Assembly: GCA_965644315.1 (NCBI GenBank)
Contig: CBFFRQ010000052.1
Span: 62,001 to 126,000, forward strand
Length of the DNA stretch: 64,000 nt
Source of the DNA: Caecitellus pseudoparvulus
Lineage: Eukaryota > Bigyra: Bicosoecida
Reading direction: 5' to 3'
Numbering within the stretch: the stretch's first letter is position 1; each line of letters starts with the position of its first letter. A model generated the notes under the pieces. That model was not told the origin of the DNA and did no database searches. It saw only the letters and a list, made by a program, of their open reading frames with translations. Shown in pieces: positions 22,763 through 34,277 of the stretch. A program made the position numbers and the translations under genes.

Positions 22763-25700
22763 CGCTGCTGCTGCCGTCGCTGCCAGACCCGCTGCTGCTG
22801 CCTTCCGAGCCGCTGCCGCTGCTGCTGCCCTCGTCATCGGTGGAGGACGACCCCTCACCGCTGCTTGACCCGCTGGATACAGAGCCGCTGTCAGAGCTGG
22901 AGTCACCAGATGACGCTTCCGAGTCTGTGCTGTCGCCATCTGTGGAGCCTTCGTCGGATGAAGTCTCGGCGGCAACAGCGGCAGCCGCAGCACGCGCCGC
23001 CGCCCGCAGAGCTCGCTGCGCCTCCTCCCACTTGGCCGGGTCGCGCGTATCAGGCTCAGAGGGTTCCTCCGCCCAATCGGGTAGCGCGACATACCCCTCG
23101 ATGCCTTGCCCCAGGGCGTGCGACATGGTGCCCAGCCTGAACGCGTCTGAGGATGCGAAGGCGCCCTGCAGCACGGGGGGCGGCTTGCTGACCAGGAAGA
23201 TGCCCCGCACGACGCCTGCTGCGGCTGTGATGGCTGCTGCGCTGCGGGCGGCATCGCTGGGACCGACATCGGGGCCTGCAGCCCATGTGGCGGCTGCCGC
23301 GCCGGTGGACCCGGAGGCCATGTCCGCTGCCGCGGAGTCCGCCATCACGTGCTTCGCCGTGGGGCTGGCCAGACCACCGTCGTCCTCTGTGGTGGCCGAC
23401 CCAGCACCTGCCGCTGCTGGCGGCGAGGCGGCTGCACCCTCCTCGCCCGTGCCTTCCCCCTCGGTGACGACCTCAGATGGGGCTGGCTCTTCACCGGATG
23501 CGGGCTGCGGAGAGGCGGCATCCTCAGCGGCCTCAGCCTCCACATCCCCAGTCTCACCAGCGGCACTGCCAGCTGCACTGGCGGCGTCATCCTCCCCCAC
23601 AGCGCTGCCCTCACCGGGCGCCTCAGTGGCACTGTCACCCTCTGGCGCAGCTGCGGTGTCCACCAACCCACGTGCGTCGTCCTCGCCAGCGGGGGTGGGG
23701 GCAGGGGAGGCCGCCCTATCTTCTGGGGCATCGGGCGCTGCCGCTTCCGATGGGGCTGCTGCCTCGGAGGGAGGCGGAGGGGCTGTCCCTGACTCCGGGG
23801 CCGGCGGCGTGGCTGTCATCTTGGACAAGGCTGCCTGCACCGCGTCCGAGCTGGCCAGCGCGGCGGGGGGGCTGAACAGCAGCGCCTTGAGCAGGCGCAC
23901 CCGGTCTCGCAGGTCGTAGCTGGTGTCGTGACGGGCCAGGTCCAGGACGTACTTCACCAGGGCGTCAATGGTGCGCAGGCGTTTGTCAGCCTCCGCTGGG
24001 TCCTCACCCCGCAGAGCGTCCAGTGCTGCCTCGCACGACACTGCGCCGGGGAGGGGCGGCAAGAACAGGAACGCCCACAGCTTGGCAGCCAGCGTGACGA
24101 CCTGCTCCTTGACGGGCGTCGTTTCCTTGCGGAAGCCCTTGGCGAGGATGCGCAGGGCGTCGGCTGCGAGGCCGCACACAGCTGGCTTGTGCAAGAACTC
24201 GCCGACGAGCCACACCATGGAGGCCCGCGCGTCAGCCGAGGCGATGCTGGGCAGCATGCCCACGAGCTGCAGGATGACGCCTTCGCCCGTGGTGGTCTGT
24301 TGCTGCAGCAGCAGGCGGATGGCCACGACTGCCTGGGCCACGACGGCGGGGTGCGGAGTCGCGACGAGGCCCATGAGGCCCCGCAAGATGCGGTTGGCGA
24401 CCTCGGGCACTTTCTGCCCCACCGACGCGACCGCCTTGATGGTGGCGACGACGAAGTCCTTGTCGTCAGCCTTCACGTACGTCGTGAACTCTTTCAGAAT
24501 CAAGCCCGCCGTGTCCGGGGACGCCAGCGTCGCCATGATGTCCACCTTCATCAGCTTCACAAAGGCGGGTTCGCTGGCAGCCACGAAAAACTGCTTCAGG
24601 TACTTGCGGAACATGCCGGGGGCTTCCTTGGCCAGGGAGACGATGTTGGACAGCAGCAGGTACTGCACCTCGCGGTGGTTGCGCATGGCGCGGGTCAGCG
24701 CCTCACCCACCTTGATGCTGGTGTCTCTGGAGCGCGGCGCCAGTGTGCTGTACACGTCAGCCACTGCCAGCACCACGCCAGTGCTGCGGGAGCGCAGGAG
24801 GGGCACTGCAGCACGCAGCAATAAGTCGTGGTCTGCATCCAGAGCAACGTCGCCGTCGTCCACAAGGCCACCTGACTCGTCCTCCTCCACGTCGCTGGCC
24901 GTGACAGAGGAGTCGTCGCTGTAAAAGCCACTCTTCTTGCGCTTGGGCTTCTTGCTGCGAGTGGCCTTGCGGACCGCAGCGGCTTCCCGCAGCGCAACTG
25001 CGCCCGTGCGCGGGTCCACGAACTGGGTGCGTGCGTACTCAGTCAGCACCTGCAGTGCGACGATCTGTCCCCACTCATCCAAGTCCGCCAGCGTGTGGCA
25101 CAGCTTGCGGTAGACAGAGTGCAGCATGTCATACCTCGCTGGGCAGACTTCCCGCCAGCAAAAGATGGCGGAGGACAGGACAATGGTCGAGCGGTCGTGA
25201 AGCAGGCGCTCCACGACATCTGTCAGCTCGGGCACGGTGGAGGCCTCCATAGCGGTGACCTTGGGGATGCACAGCGCCGACACCTTGCGCACATAGGCAG
25301 ACGTGTCGAAAGCTGCCTTCTTCACGGCCATGACTTGGATGGGGATGATGTCCCTCACTCGGATGCCACACATGACTCGCAGGGCCAATGCACGAATGAG
25401 CTCGTTGCGGTTGGACAGGTCCTTCTGAAAGGTGTTGATGGCGAGCAGAGCCAGCCCTCGGCACGTCTCCTGGGACAACGGAAGCACGAACGCATGACAG
25501 CGCTGCAGGCGGAAGGGGACGCAATCACTCATGCTGCACGTACGTTTGCATCGGCATGGTACACCAGGTATGTGTACACGAGCTTCTTGACATCCACGGA
25601 CTTGACCTGGGAAGCGACGGGAAGCGGCATGAGCAACACCAGCAAGGCTGCAAGCACCGCGCCAGGACTGAAACGCACAATGACATTGCGAACCACATCG

Positions 25701-26058
25701 GCGTAGTACTCTGCGACATCCCGTCCTTTGCTCATTTGCTGCGTGGCGCGTGGTGGCGTCAGTCCAGGCAATGAGGCAGGGCCAAGTTTGGTGCAGTGCA
25801 CCTGCACAGCCAGCTCTGGGGCGAGCCCAAGGCACTCACGGCAAGAAGGTACTTCATGCCTTCGGTTTTCTCAATGACACCCGTCCTGGACTCAGTGGAG
25901 GACTTGTTCAGGAGCTCCCGGATGCGCTCGGGCTGTGGGGGGGAGCATGTGGCACGGGGCGGGTGGGCCGTGCGGAACTATGGAGCGCTGGCCACGCCTC
26001 GCACAGTCACAGATTCCTCGAAGTAGTGGCCTTCGCCCACGATACTTTGGATGCTCAT
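22752..26058 (-). CDS. AP3B: AP-3 complex beta subunit
   Basis: Four exons: 26058-26005, 25932-25840, 25738-25544 and 25469-22752. The introns are 72, 101 and 74 bp, all phase 0, giving 1,019 aa. The N-terminal half is an adaptin HEAT-like trunk. Diagnostic segments are KSVDVKKLVYTYLVYHAD, LALLAINTFQKDLSNRNELI, VMCGIRV and DEWGQIVALQVLTEYARTQF, which match AP-3 beta better than AP-1/AP-2 beta. AP-3 sorts cargo from Golgi/endosomes to lysosome-like organelles. After the trunk comes a long Ala/Glu-rich hinge, a short conserved-looking block (about 22990-23170, YVALPDW), then a Ser/Asp/Glu-rich tail ending SSSDEE at the stop. I see no folded ear domain, so the protein appears to end with the acidic hinge-like tail. 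Exon boundaries rest on donor/acceptor sequence and frame match to the family. The last codons overlap the LRR start. Confidence 0.9.
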
Positions 26059-26508
26059 GGTGGCTGCAGGGATGGTGGGCCGGCTGTGGGTACGCTTTCG
26101 AAACAAGGACACCCTGCTCCCGTGCGACAAGATGCAGCACCAAGCGTGGAGTGGGTAGCGGAGCAAGCCTTGCCTGGCCTGGGCCGTGGGGCGTGCCTGG
26201 GAAACCACCGGGCTTCCAGTGATAGCTTGGTCACACTGGAGAGTGTGGTGTTAGCTTGAAAGTGGGCGTCGAACCTTCAGGCATGTTGCCCAGCCCAGCC
26301 TTTTTTTGACATGGCCAAGCACCGCTGACCAGCCCACGTGCCGAGGTGGGCATTCGGCAGCGTCAGCTACACACAAAAACGTAACGGAGCCTGCCTCTTC
26401 CGCCAGAGTCGCAGTGGGTTTCGTGCCTCGTGCCGACGCCGGCAATGCCAAGTGGCACCCGTTGCTGTCGGCTTGGCTTGAATCAATTTCCGAGAGCAGG
26501 CTGCACCA
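26059..26508. promoter_or_regulatory. Intergenic region between divergent AP-3 beta and TMEM115-like genes
   Basis: A 450-bp gap between two start codons that point away from each other. It presumably contains both promoters and 5' UTRs. A short T-run at about 26301-26307 is the only base-composition feature I noticed. Small ORFs inside have no family resemblance. Confidence 0.4.
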
Positions 26509-27848
26509 ATGGGCACTGGCAAGCGGGTAGGCACGCTGGCCACCCTCTCTGCAGCCTCAGCACTATGTTGTGCTGGAATCTTCTTCCCTGAGGATGTGCA
26601 AGCCCACTTCGCGCTAGTTCCACACAAGTGCGTGACACTTGGCGCTGGCCACTGCACACCTGCTGGCCTCAAGGGCATTCACCCCCCGTGCCCTGCAGCA
26701 CCTTGCTCGGGGAGCATGCGGTTTGGAACCTTCTTTCACATTGTCTACTTGAGACACACATAGTGCCAGTGAGTCTTTTCCTCCTCTCCCAGCACCTTCA
26801 GTGATCACTTCGCTTCCTCCCACGCAACCAGGCTGTCCTGGGCCTGCTTTTGATGGCCTACCTGCTGCCACTGTCGGAAGCAGCTTTCCCGCACGTGGGG
26901 CACTTCGGATGGTGCATCTTCATCTCCGTCCTTGTTGCTGGGGCGGGCACCTGGCTGGGGACGTTCGCCGCCTTCCTCTCAACTGCCGACGCGGCAATGC
27001 TGTGAGTCACCACGCCGCGCTGCGAGCCCTGAGGAGTGCAGCCCCACAATATTAGCCCCCTCCCTTGGTGCAGGTCCACTGCTTCGTTCGGGCTGGGTCC
27101 ACTCGCCGCTTGCTGCTGCGTGGTGCTCGTGAAGGCCCTCGGCCCAGATGCGGAGCTACCGAGCCCGACAGCAGTCCTGCAACGCTTGGTGGCAGCAGAG
27201 CTGCAGCCCACAGCCGGCGGCTCCAGCCCTTGCCCAACGGTCCTCTTGCATACCAGTGCGCTCCCAGTGTCCCTCCTTGCCTTGCAAGCAGCACTACAGT
27301 TTGGCCTTGGCTGGAGCGGTGGCTTCTGGACCACCCTCCTCACTCTCCTCGCCTGCTGGGCCCACCTACGCTTCTTCACAGCTGCGTTGCCAACAAGTTG
27401 CAACGTTGCATCCAGCGAAGCTGCCCCGTCAGCTTTGCTGGGCGACCGCTCGGACCGGCTGCTGTTTGTTTCCCTCCTTCCAGCAGCTGCGCGGCCTGCC
27501 GTAGGCCTGCTCCTGCGGCCCTTGTCGGCTGTCTGCCTGCGACTACCGCTCTTTCACATGGCACGACCAGCCCAAGTGTCCCACGACGGCGCGCAGGCTG
27601 CGCAGGCCTTGTTTAGCTTCTCCTCAGGGACGGGGGGCACGTCCTCGCCCACCCACGCCGCTGCGGGTGCCACCGCCCCGCCAGCTGTGCGGGACCCAGT
27701 CGCGGAACGGCGCCGAGCCCGTGCGTTGGCCTTACTAGACGCCAAGCTTGCGGCCATGTCGGGTTCCGGGCGAAAGCCAGCTGCACCAGGTCCGAAAGCC
27801 TCTCCTTCACAACTCACAGCTGAAGGCCAGCCTGACAGCGAAGCATAA
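26509..27848 (+). CDS. TMEM115: TMEM115-like rhomboid-superfamily Golgi membrane protein
   Basis: Four exons: 26509-26627, 26699-26768, 26832-27001 and 27074-27848. The introns are 71, 63 and 72 bp, giving 377 aa. The spliced frame reads ALVPHNTLLGEHAVWNLLSH across the first junction, which fits the membrane-entry segment of TMEM115 and its plant homologue. Several hydrophobic helices follow. The C-terminal half carries the family signature: a LRFF motif after the last helix, then DRSDRLLFVSLLPAAARPAV (the usual FAFATFFPE..QPVV position), then the PVAERRRARALALLDAKL block near the end. TMEM115 proteins are catalytically dead rhomboid relatives of the Golgi linked to retrograde transport and glycosylation. 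The cytoplasmic tail here is longer and Ser/Ala/Gly-rich. It is divergent from AP-3 beta, another Golgi/endosome factor. Confidence 0.85.
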
Positions 27849-28043
27849 TGCATGATTGACCAATCATGCTACGCTTGACGTGCCAACGAGAGCGAGTGCC
27901 AGAGATTTTCACACAGCTCAAGCACGGCCCCTGGACTTTGTTCAGGAGGGACATCGCACTTCCGCAGCCAGTCTCAGCCGCGAGGGTGGCCGAAGTGCGG
28001 AGGTGGGCTGCAGCTGCTGGCGTCTGCCAACGCTCCCTCGTTC

Positions 28044-29447
28044 ATGAGCGAACGAGTGCAGCTTCTCAACACCGAGCACGCTGGTATGGCAGCTTCTGTT
28101 GATACATCGCAAGATGCAGAGCTGGCCAGGAGGCTGCAGCTGGCCGAGATGGGTCAGCGTCGAGTGCGTGTGCACACGCGAAACGCTGGCGCTGCAGGAC
28201 ACGCCGGGCCGCCCCTGGCACCACCACGTCACTGCAACGCAATGATGCACGCGTTTTCTGCCTGCAGGTGCCATCACAGGGCCCTGGTCGCCTCGGGCCT
28301 CGGGTGAGTGCATGTGTGCAGCACCTGCGTTGACCTGACGCTGGGCACGCTCTCATCGCTGTTGCTTCTTCAGGGAAATGCGAGGGCGAACATCATGCAG
28401 CAAGCCGTGCAGGATCAAGCCGAGGCGGCGACGGGGGTGCAGAACCCAAAGTTTACCGTATGTCCCAGGTCCATTCGCGCTTGGGTGCGCTGTGCCACCC
28501 GCAATGACCACGCCTTGCCTTCGCAGTCCATTTTTCTCACGGTGCTGCATGTTCCTCAGATCCTGGCAGTCATTGCCGTCATGGTGACGGCCACCGACCC
28601 GTTCGAGTGTGATCGTCCCTTGGGCGCCTGGCTGATCGTGTCAGCCTTGCGCCAGGCTCTTACGACAGCGTGTATCTTTGCCATGGCTCGGTACTGGCCG
28701 GACTTGGATACCGCACCGGCCCCAGCACGCATCATGTCAAGCCTGTACCAGCCGCTGTCCACACTGGGATTGATTTGGTTTATTTTTGGGAACCTATGGT
28801 ACATCAACAGTGAAGAAGGGCAGTGCGATGACGGCATGCGCAAGCTGACACTGGCCATGGTTATCATCCAGTACATTGTAATGTTCCTGCCCTGCCTTGT
28901 GCTGCTCATCAGCCTGCCCTTTGCCTGCTTCTGCTTCCCTCTCTTCATGCGCATCATCCAGACCCTGAACCCGCCAGCGCAAGCCACCTCGGGTGTCAGT
29001 CAGGAGCAGATCATGGCAGCCACGCGACTGGAGCGCTGGCAGCCAGGCATGTTTGACGAGAACACTTGTGCCATCAGCATGGAAGAGTACAGCAAGGGGG
29101 ACGAGGTGCGCATCTTGCCCTGCGGCCACCATTTCTCCAACGGGGCCATCACCACGTGGCTGGCAAGCCACAACTCGTGTCCCATGTGCCGGGCTCGCGT
29201 GGTGGATGACGCAGGGCAACCAGTGCCGACAGCAGGGGGAAACGGTGGCGCGGGAGTCACTCGGGTGGAGGTGGCGCCAGCTTCGTCAACGGACACCTCT
29301 TCTCCCCCCACCGCAACCAGCCCACAGGGAGCACCTTCTGCTCGCGAGGGCGCTGACCAGCCTGCGCCTGGGTGTGCGCCGGGGGCCCGGGCTTCCTCTC
29401 CGGGCGGCTACGCTCGCATGCAAGACCCAGAACAGGGCCGAGCATGA
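28044..29447 (+). CDS. Four-helix membrane protein with a degenerate RING-H2 domain
   Basis: Four exons: 28044-28163, 28268-28303, 28374-28457 and 28527-29447. The introns are 104, 70 and 69 bp, all phase 0, giving 386 aa. The N terminus has a UIM-like acidic/Leu segment (DAELARRLQLAEMG). Four hydrophobic helices lie at about residues 82-100, 113-133, 153-172 and 187-222. The layout then resembles plant/protist membrane RING-H2 E3 ligases of the At1g12760 type. In the RING (261-301), C279, H281, C298 and C301 are kept, but the positions for the second Cys and for the third ligand pair are S264, S284 and A287. Those three are ligands of zinc site 1, so site 1 should be empty while site 2 is intact. 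The C-terminal tail is disordered (Pro/Ser/Ala). E2 binding may therefore be lost or changed. The stop is 63 bp from that of NAA40. Confidence 0.85.
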
Positions 29448-29510
29448 CGCCGTGGAGTCCTCGTGTGCCTGTGTGTCACCTTCAATGCATTTCGATCACT
29501 CGAGAGGCGC

Positions 29511-30554
29511 CTAGGCCTCCCCTCCAGCTGCTGCCGCTGCAGGGGTGGCCTCTGCAGCTTCGTCCCGTTCTTTGGCCAGCGCGGCAACAGCTGCATCTGC
29601 GATGAGCTGCTCTGGCAACACTCGTCGAGTGGGGCCAGCACAAGGCACGGCCAGGTCCCCCTTCATCTGCTTGTATACCTTGCGCAGCTCGGGGTCCACA
29701 CACTTGCTGAGGATGTCGTAGGTGAACTCCCGCGCGACGCTGGTGCGCCCCGGGCTGATTTCATCAACCGCATACTTCAGCTTGTCTGTGTAGAAGGCTT
29801 GAGCAGACTCGTTCTCCTTGAACACCGTCAGCATCACCCAGCGCATGGACTCCTTGATAGCGATGAGCTCCATGAGCTGCATAAGGCGCTTGCCCAAGCC
29901 CTTCCGGCGGGCAGACTCCACAAGGTGCAGCTCATACACATAGAGTACCTCGTGCAAGCCCTCCATCATGAGTCGGAAGTGCGTGAAGCCAATGCGCTCG
30001 CCCTCCGCGTTGAACGCAATGAGGTACCGTGCGGCTTCATCCACGAGCTCGCGCCGCTTCTGCCCATCGTCCCAGCCCCAGCCGGCGTCGATGTACATCT
30101 CCTTCATGTTATCCCTCACCAGTTCCAGCATCCAGTCCTTCACCTCCTCCGTGGTGTCCCCAGGGTGTGCGAACTCGATGTGGGCAACCAGCTCTCCATC
30201 AGGGCTCTTGTACGAGCACATCTTGCTCAAGCTCTCCAGCACGTTCTTCTGCACAGGCAAAGATGTGGCGCCTACAGTGAACACCACACGACGTTCCAAC
30301 CCTTGAAGCCTGTTCTGCCGCGTGCCAGGCCCTGCCAAGCGCCGCGAGGCTGCCTGCACCGCACCAGCGTCGTGCGCTGGCCTGCCACCTGCACTGCACT
30401 TGCCCCCACGCCTGCGTCAGCAGTCACGCACCACGGAGCCATCCTCGTTGAACATGGCAGCATTCACAACGGCCTTCTTCTCTGCCTCGGCCTGGGCCTT
30501 CTTCATGCGCAGCTCTTTCTTGCGCTTGGCCTTGGCCGACGTCCGACGAGGCAT
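29511..30554 (-). CDS. NAA40: N-alpha-acetyltransferase 40 (NatD), histone H4/H2A N-terminal acetyltransferase
   Basis: Exon 1 (30554-30432) encodes a basic start, MPRRTSAKAKRKKELRMKKA, as in human NAA40. A 183-bp phase-0 intron (30431-30249) has a pyrimidine-rich acceptor. Exon 2 is 30248-29511. The protein has 286 aa against about 237 in human, the excess being an Ala/Glu-rich C terminus. Family blocks: NMKEMYIDAGWGWDD, ARYLIAFN, FTHFRL, EVLYVYELHL, then the acetyl-CoA loop RRKGLG (155-160) and VMLTVFKENESAQAFY. NatD acetylates the N-terminal Ser of histones H4 and H2A co-translationally. The intron model joins NEDGSV to KNVLESL. The long open frame upstream of that acceptor is intron, because it has no family match. 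This is the longest intron I found in the window. Confidence 0.9.
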
Positions 30555-30805
30555 GGCGGTGGACTGGCAAATTCCGCAGCAGACCGTGCCTTGCGCCGGG
30601 CTGAGTGACCCAAAGGCGCTGTGGAGTGGAAGGAGAGGGATGTCGGTGGTGGTGGGCAGATGCGGGGGCGGTGAATTTGCGCTGGCGTCGCTGGATGTGC
30701 GCTGGACCCGCCGACTGGTAATCCGACCCAAGGTGCCGTGCCACCCTCCCACAGTCAAACACTGTACAGACTGCGGCCCTGAAAACAGCGAAGCTGCCCC
30801 GAGTG

Positions 30806-32750
30806 TCACTGTGCAGCTGCTGCGCCAATGTCGGGCCTGGCATCCCGCACTGCTTTCAAAGCGGTGCTGAGCGTGCGCGGTGCTGCGCGGCCTTCAGCCT
30901 CCGCTGCCGCCACGAGCTTGTCATGCACCGCTGCAGACACCCCCACAGCCTCGGCAGCCGCTTCACTGCGCTTGGCCTCGACGCTTGCAAGCGGACCAGT
31001 CTTCTTTGTCGCTGCGGCACCCAGCGCAGCGCGGTAGGCGAGCTTCTGCAGCTCCGGCTGGGAGGCGCCCCGCAGCTCGTCCACCTTGGCGCCCGACTCG
31101 GGGTCGTACACGTGGAAAGTGGGGAAGGCAGAGACGCCGGCCTGCAAGACGAGGTCCTGCACCGTGTCCCCATTCACCTTTGCGAAGCGCAGCAGCGATG
31201 GGTGGTAGGCTCCTGCCAGGGAGGTGACGTAGGGTGAGATGGCTTTGCACGGCCCACACCAGTCGGCGAACCAGTCCACCACGACACGCCGCACGCCGTC
31301 TGCACGAGCCTTGGCAATGAACTCGCCCCAAGCTTCGTCTGAGTTGATGTGGTGCACGGGGTCGGCCCCCAAGCGGCCTGCCAGTGCTGCCACCTCACTA
31401 GAAATGGTGACATCCACTGGTGCCAAGCATTGCCGCACACCAGCCACGGCGAATGCCGCTGCAACCGCACCAGGGCTGGACTGGGCAGCCAGGGAGGCAT
31501 GTGCAAACTTCCATGCCTTGGCGCTTGTTCCATGCAGGGCTAACGCAGCCAAGGCGTGGGTCAGCACGACCGAGGTGTCGGAGTCACCGGCAGCAGACGC
31601 GGCAGCGGCGGCGTTGGTATGCAGTGTGCACGGCGCAAAGCCCAGCGAGCCCTCAGACTCGTGGATGCCTGCACTGTATGCCTCTAGGGCTTCAGCGAAC
31701 TTGCTTGCAGAGTAGTGGGCATTTCCCCGCTCTTTGGCGCTCTGCACCGCCTCCAACGCGCCGAGCGCGGATGCTGCCGTGTGAGACCACTCAGGCAGTG
31801 GCATCCCCCGCTCGGAAGAAACCCCATGGGCAGAAGGTTGCTCCCCCGGTGACGCCCAGCCTGCGATGGTGTCGAGGTGGCGCACTACTGCCGCCGCATC
31901 GCCAAGATGCCCCAAGCCCGCCAAACACAGCATGAGGATGTGTGCCGCAGCCGCTGGGTGGTGCAGCAGCTGAAACCGCTGGAGCCTGGAGGGTTCCAGG
32001 GCCACCCCTGCTACAGGGCCCGCTGGAATGCAAGACGATGCCTTGCTGCTCCACACGCCGCTGTTCTTGAGGTACACAGCCAAGGCAGCAGCAGCATAGG
32101 TGGCTCCGGTGGCCAGACTCCCTGAACTGGCCAACAGCGCAGCATGCGCCACCAGAAGAGCAGGCGCGTGGGGGTAGACTTGCAATGCGTCATGAGTCTT
32201 CTGGAGTGCGGCTGCTGGATCAGACCCGGACCTCAGCAAGGTGCTGGGCAGCTGAAAGGCGGCTTCGGGCAACTCTGCAGCTGCAGACGCCAGAGCAGCT
32301 GAAATTTGAGCGGCGTCCGTGGCAGGCTCAGAACACAAGTGCGGCAAGCCGAGGTGCGTGAAAACTGCATCTTGTCGCTGCTTAGCTCGGGCCATGCTTG
32401 GTTCCAGAGCAAGGGCACTAGCAGCGTCGTCGAGGGCGTCTGAGCGTGGCGGGGGGCGAGAAGGGCACGATGCGGCAGCTGGCACTGCAGCTGACTTGAA
32501 CGCCACGCACCGGAAAAACGATGCAACTGGATGAGGGCTGCGGCGCGATTGGTAAACAAAGCTGGCTGTTTGTCATCAGCTGCTATGGCTGCCGTGTAGT
32601 GCTCTGCCGCCGCCAGGTAGTCGCCTGTGGATCGGTGGAAGACGTGGCATCAAGTTCCGCAGAGAACTGGGCGAAAGCTGTCGACGCACCTTCGCCGAAG
32701 GCTTTGTTCCCAGCAGCTTTGAGGGACGCTGAGTCACCGGAAGAAGCCAT
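30806..32750 (-). CDS. TPR-thioredoxin fusion protein
   Basis: Three exons: 32750-32690, 32624-32511 and 32439-30806. The introns are 65 and 71 bp (both phase 1), giving 602 aa. Splicing restores a canonical TPR start: KAAGNKAFGEGDYLAAAEHY, then ALFTNRAAALIQLHRFSDAL across exon joins. A second TPR block (AKERGNAHYSASKFAEALEA) lies near residue 295. A thioredoxin domain follows with the redox motif WCGPC at 452-456 and the cis-Pro context AFPTFHVYD about 45 residues later. An Ala-rich tail ends the protein. TPR-Trx proteins such as plant TDX act as redox-linked co-chaperones. The order here (two TPR groups, then Trx) fits that role, but there is no Hip domain. It has no signal peptide and is presumably cytosolic. 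Confidence 0.88.
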
Positions 32751-32951
32751 GGCTTCCAGCGGCCAGGGCAGCAAGGCACAAAGGTGTGCAGTCGATGCAG
32801 GGTTGGTGTGTGAGGTTTGTCGAGAAGAGGAGTTTTAGCGAGGCTTCCCAAGTGCGCCAACCAAACAACTTTCGCTGGGTGAAACCAGGGCCCTGCCCGA
32901 CGTGTGGCTTGCATGCATTGACGTGATTCACCTGGCACAAGGGCGGCGTGC

Positions 32952-34277
32952 CTACAGCGTCTTCTCCTTGAGCCCCTCCAAATCCGGGCGGTCCTTGTCC
33001 CACTTGGTGCGACCGGCGCCCCGGCTCTCGCCGCCAGTGGAGTCCCAGGCAGCCCACTTGGAGCCCGGGGGCGTCAGCAGCGTGCCGAAGATCCAGTCAA
33101 AGAGGATGGTGAACTGGCCGTAGTTGTGCTTGTAGTCAGTGTGGTGGATCTCGTGGTAGCCTGCGCCCATAATGGGCTCTGACTCCAGCTGGATCGTGTC
33201 GTGGATGCTGGTGCTCCAGATGGCAGTGAAGAAGAGCAAGATCTCATGCGTCAGGAAGTGCATGGGCACAACGAACATCATGAGGACGTAGGGCAAGGCC
33301 TGCAGGCAGCCGTCCACGGGGTGGAAAGCCAATGACGCAAAGGGGGACAGCGTGTTGTTCTTGTTGTACTTGTGGTGGATGGCGTGCAGGTGCTTGTACA
33401 GCGGCTTGATGTCGTGCAGCAGGCGGTGCATCCAGTACACGCCTGCCTCCACGCACACCATGTACACGACGAACCAGCACAGGTATGCCGGCAGGCCGAC
33501 GGTGTCGATGTGCTCGTACGCCTGGGTATAGCCCCGCTCCACCAGCCACTCCGCCCACGTGGGCAGCCACGTGTACAGGAACATGGCGTTCTGGGCGACC
33601 TGAAAAGGTGGCCGGGTGCGGGGGGTGAGCATGGGGTGGCGGTGTGTGGGGTTGCTTCCTGGCAAGGGCGGCCTCACCTTCACCTGCTCGTACATGGCCC
33701 CGAACGTTGGCAGGGTCTGGTCCGGAGCGAAGGAACAGGCCCTGAAAAAGCCGTAGATGCCGACACACCAGAGCGCGCCCACCACCATGTACAGCAGCGT
33801 CCCCAGGATGTAGTTCCTGTGCACGTGTTTGGGTCGAGGTGTGCTGCCGAAGCGAGCACGTGCAACGCAAACAGGGCGCATCACGAACCGGTACCAGGAC
33901 ACCATGAAGTGGGGCAAGTTCGCCTCGATGACGGAGGGGATGACCAGGGAGTTCTTCCACGCGTTGAACTCGATGAAGGCTCGCAGGTCAGGGTCCGTTG
34001 TGGCGTTGTAGTGATCTCCCACGAGCCAATCCAGCCAGCCGGAGCCGTCAATTTCCGCACAGTTCAGCGCGTGAGTGGGGTCCCGCTTGAGCCACGCCCA
34101 GTCGAAGGACTGCAGCATGTCCAAGGCAGTGAAGTTTCCTTGGGGGAAACTTGCACCCACACTCGGCACAGCCGCGGCGTGAATCGCTGTGCTGGTGCTC
34201 GTCACCAAGACGGCGCCCACAGCCATGGCTGCCACCAATCCGGCGGTTGTCAACAGCGCATCGGTGCGCACGTACAT
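32952..34277 (-). CDS. Sterol C-5 desaturase-like fatty acid hydroxylase superfamily enzyme
   Basis: Two exons, 34277-33678 and 33599-32952, with a 78-bp intron (33677-33600; GTGAGG...TTTTCAG) that has no stop and is a multiple of three. Unspliced, the frame would stay open and add 26 Pro/Arg-rich residues. The spliced protein has 415 aa. It carries the three His boxes of the di-iron membrane hydroxylase/desaturase family: HRLLH (258-262), HAIHH (272-276) and HEIHH (349-353), between hydrophobic helices, plus the conserved ending GQFTILFDWIFGTL. SC5D/ERG3-type desaturases of the ER introduce the C5-C6 bond in sterol synthesis. A C4-methyl oxidase or other hydroxylase cannot be excluded by motif alone. 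The N-terminal about 150 residues, with a hydrophobic segment at 11-27, are longer than in the usual family member. Confidence 0.82.
   Translation of the reverse strand: MYVRTDALLTTAGLVAAMAVGAVLVTSTSTAIHAAAVPSVGASFPQGNFTALDMLQSFDWAWLKRDPTHALNCAEIDGSGWLDWLVGDHYNATTDPDLRAFIEFNAWKNSLVIPSVIEANLPHFMVSWYRFVMRPVCVARARFGSTPRPKHVHRNYILGTLLYMVVGALWCVGIYGFFRACSFAPDQTLPTFGAMYEQVKVRPPLPGSNPTHRHPMLTPRTRPPFQVAQNAMFLYTWLPTWAEWLVERGYTQAYEHIDTVGLPAYLCWFVVYMVCVEAGVYWMHRLLHDIKPLYKHLHAIHHKYNKNNTLSPFASLAFHPVDGCLQALPYVLMMFVVPMHFLTHEILLFFTAIWSTSIHDTIQLESEPIMGAGYHEIHHTDYKHNYGQFTILFDWIFGTLLTPPGSKWAAWDSTGGESRGAGRTKWDKDRPDLEGLKEKTL

Noticed and set aside
22840-24924. Plus-strand ORFs of 359, 298 and 318 codons
   Set aside because: Shadows of the low-complexity hinge and trunk of AP-3 beta.
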